16,637 bases of DNA from Firmicutes bacterium UBA6132 (GTDB lineage Bacteria; Bacillota_A; Clostridia; Tissierellales; Sedimentibacteraceae), in the NCBI GenBank assembly GCA_002435835.1, contig DIVM01000184.1:1-16637 (forward strand). The letters run 5' to 3'. Below the pieces are notes generated by a model, which worked only from the letters and a program-made list of their open reading frames with translations, had not been told where the DNA came from and searched no databases. Below are positions 15,787 to 16,637 of this stretch, in pieces. The position numbers and the translations under genes were made by a program. Each line of letters begins with the position of its first letter. Position 1 is the first letter of the stretch.

Positions 15787-16614
15787 TTATTTCTTTGTCC
15801 AATCAAGTATAACTTTTCCTGATTGACCACTTATCATTGCCTCAAATCCTTTTTTGAAATCTGTGTAATGATATCTGTGTGTAATTACCTTAGAAATATC
15901 CAAACCAGATTTAAGCATTGAAGACATTTTGTACCATGTTTCATACATTTCTCTTCCATAAATACCTTTTATTTGAAGACCATTAAATACAACTTTATTC
16001 CAATCGATTACTGCATTAGAATCTTGTATACCAAGCATAGCGATTTTGCCGCCATGAGTCATATTGTTTATCATCTGATTAAATGCTTTTTCATTTCCTG
16101 ACATTTCAAGGCCTACATCAAAACCTTCTTTCATTTTTAATTCTTTCATAACATCTTGTAAATTTTCTTTTATTATATTAACAGTTCTCGTAGCACCCAA
16201 TTCTTTTGCAAGTTCAAGTCTATAATCATTTACATCTGTAACAACAACATGCCTTGCCCCTGCATGTTTTGCTACAGCAGCAGCCATCATTCCTATTGGT
16301 CCAGCACCTGTAATTAAAACATCTTCACCTAAAAGGTCAAAAGATAAAGCAGTATGAACTGCATTCCCAAATGGATCAAAAATACTGAATATTTCTTCTG
16401 CAATCGAATCATCGCAAAGCCATATATTAGTAGCTGGAAGTGCAACATATTCTGAGAAAATACCACTTCTGTTTACCCCTACGCCTTTAGTATCTTTGCA
16501 TAAATGTCTTCTTCCTGCTAAACAATTCCTACATTTTCCGCAAACAATATGACCTTCACCACTTACTAAATCCCCAATTTTTAAATCGTGAACATCTTCT
16601 CCAAGTTCAACAAT
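15787..16614 (-). CDS. tdh: L-threonine 3-dehydrogenase, 5' end missing at window edge
   Basis: The C-terminal 275 or so residues of a zinc-dependent medium-chain dehydrogenase that oxidises threonine to 2-amino-3-oxobutyrate with NAD+. The frame runs well past the internal ATG at 16290: upstream it encodes [17 protein letters not shown] with the four-Cys structural zinc site [15 protein letters not shown], then [14 protein letters not shown], the Rossmann [18 protein letters not shown] and [13 protein letters not shown]. The N-terminal catalytic-zinc region is absent. At 16615-16617 the frame meets a TAA, but this lies in the terminal fold-back repeat (16613-16637), so it is an artefact and the gene should continue beyond the contig. 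tdh and kbl form one operon. GDLVSGEGH and the paired kbl distinguish it from sorbitol or butanediol dehydrogenases. Confidence 0.92.
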   Translation of the reverse strand: MVELGEDVHDLKIGDLVSGEGHIVCGKCRNCLAGRRHLCKDTKGVGVNRSGIFSEYVALPATNIWLCDDSIAEEIFSIFDPFGNAVHTALSFDLLGEDVLITGAGPIGMMAAAVAKHAGARHVVVTDVNDYRLELAKELGATRTVNIIKENLQDVMKELKMKEGFDVGLEMSGNEKAFNQMINNMTHGGKIAMLGIQDSNAVIDWNKVVFNGLQIKGIYGREMYETWYKMSSMLKSGLDISKVITHRYHYTDFKKGFEAMISGQSGKVILDWTKK

Positions 16615-16637
16615 TTAAAAATTGGGGATTTAGTAAG
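16562..16637. repeat. Terminal fold-back inverted repeat, likely assembly or amplification artefact
   Basis: The last 25 bases (16613-16637) are the exact reverse complement of 16562-16586, separated by 26 bases. The left arm encodes conserved tdh residues; the right arm is the same DNA turned round, and it breaks the tdh frame with stop codons. A natural hairpin at this exact edge is far less likely than a contig end that folds back on itself. Confidence 0.85.

Noticed and set aside
15787..16290. A complete 167-residue dehydrogenase gene starting at the ATG at 16290
   Set aside because: The same frame continues upstream with conserved threonine dehydrogenase sequence, so this ATG is internal; the gene is longer and only cut by the window edge.
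16615..16637. tdh as a real pseudogene
   Set aside because: The stops lie wholly within a perfect inverted copy of nearby sequence at the contig end, which points to an artefact and not to mutation.

Overview
This is an AT-rich window (roughly 30% GC by eye) from a low-GC Gram-positive bacterium, most likely an anaerobic member of the Clostridia/Tissierellia. The pointers are the gene order yqhQ(DUF1385)-prmC-prfA, strong AGGAGG-type ribosome binding sites, a lipoprotein-type binding protein, a Bacillus GlnK/GlnL-like two-component system, and amino-acid enzymes typical of amino-acid fermenters. The genus is not resolved from the sequence alone. No rRNA, tRNA, CRISPR array, insertion sequence or phage gene was seen, and no gene-free stretch exceeds 300 bases.

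Left part (1-4020, all minus strand). Reading in transcription order: greA (own promoter and probable terminator), then an operon of a DUF1385 membrane protein, prmC and prfA, then a hairpin and the small S4-domain gene rqcP. This is a translation and transcription fidelity block: GreA rescues stalled RNA polymerase, PrmC methylates the GGQ glutamine of the release factor encoded next door (RF1), and RqcP acts in ribosome quality control.

Middle part (4021-8100). A divergent PMCA-type Ca2+ P-type ATPase (plus strand) has a 126-base upstream leader region that can fold into a compact three-way junction. It is followed by a bidirectional terminator and a convergent branched-chain aminotransferase gene (ilvE, minus strand). 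The ilvE promoter overlaps an 8-bp inverted repeat that looks like an operator.

Right part (8100-14590, plus strand). An unrecognised 162-residue protein comes first, then a sensor kinase and response regulator pair (4-base overlap; the regulator has the YcbB-type output domain of B. subtilis GlnL). After a strong terminator comes a three-gene TRAP transporter operon of the TAXI class: lipoprotein binding protein, DUF1850 protein, fused 4TM/12TM permease. The layout suggests that the two-component system senses a solute and controls the transporter; a glutamate/glutamine-type ligand is the first guess.

Right edge (14586-16637, minus strand). The threonine catabolic operon tdh-kbl (threonine to glycine plus acetyl-CoA) is cut by the window edge. 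The last 25 bases are an exact reverse complement of a stretch 26 bases inside, which creates a false stop in tdh. This is best read as a fold-back assembly or amplification artefact and not a real mutation.
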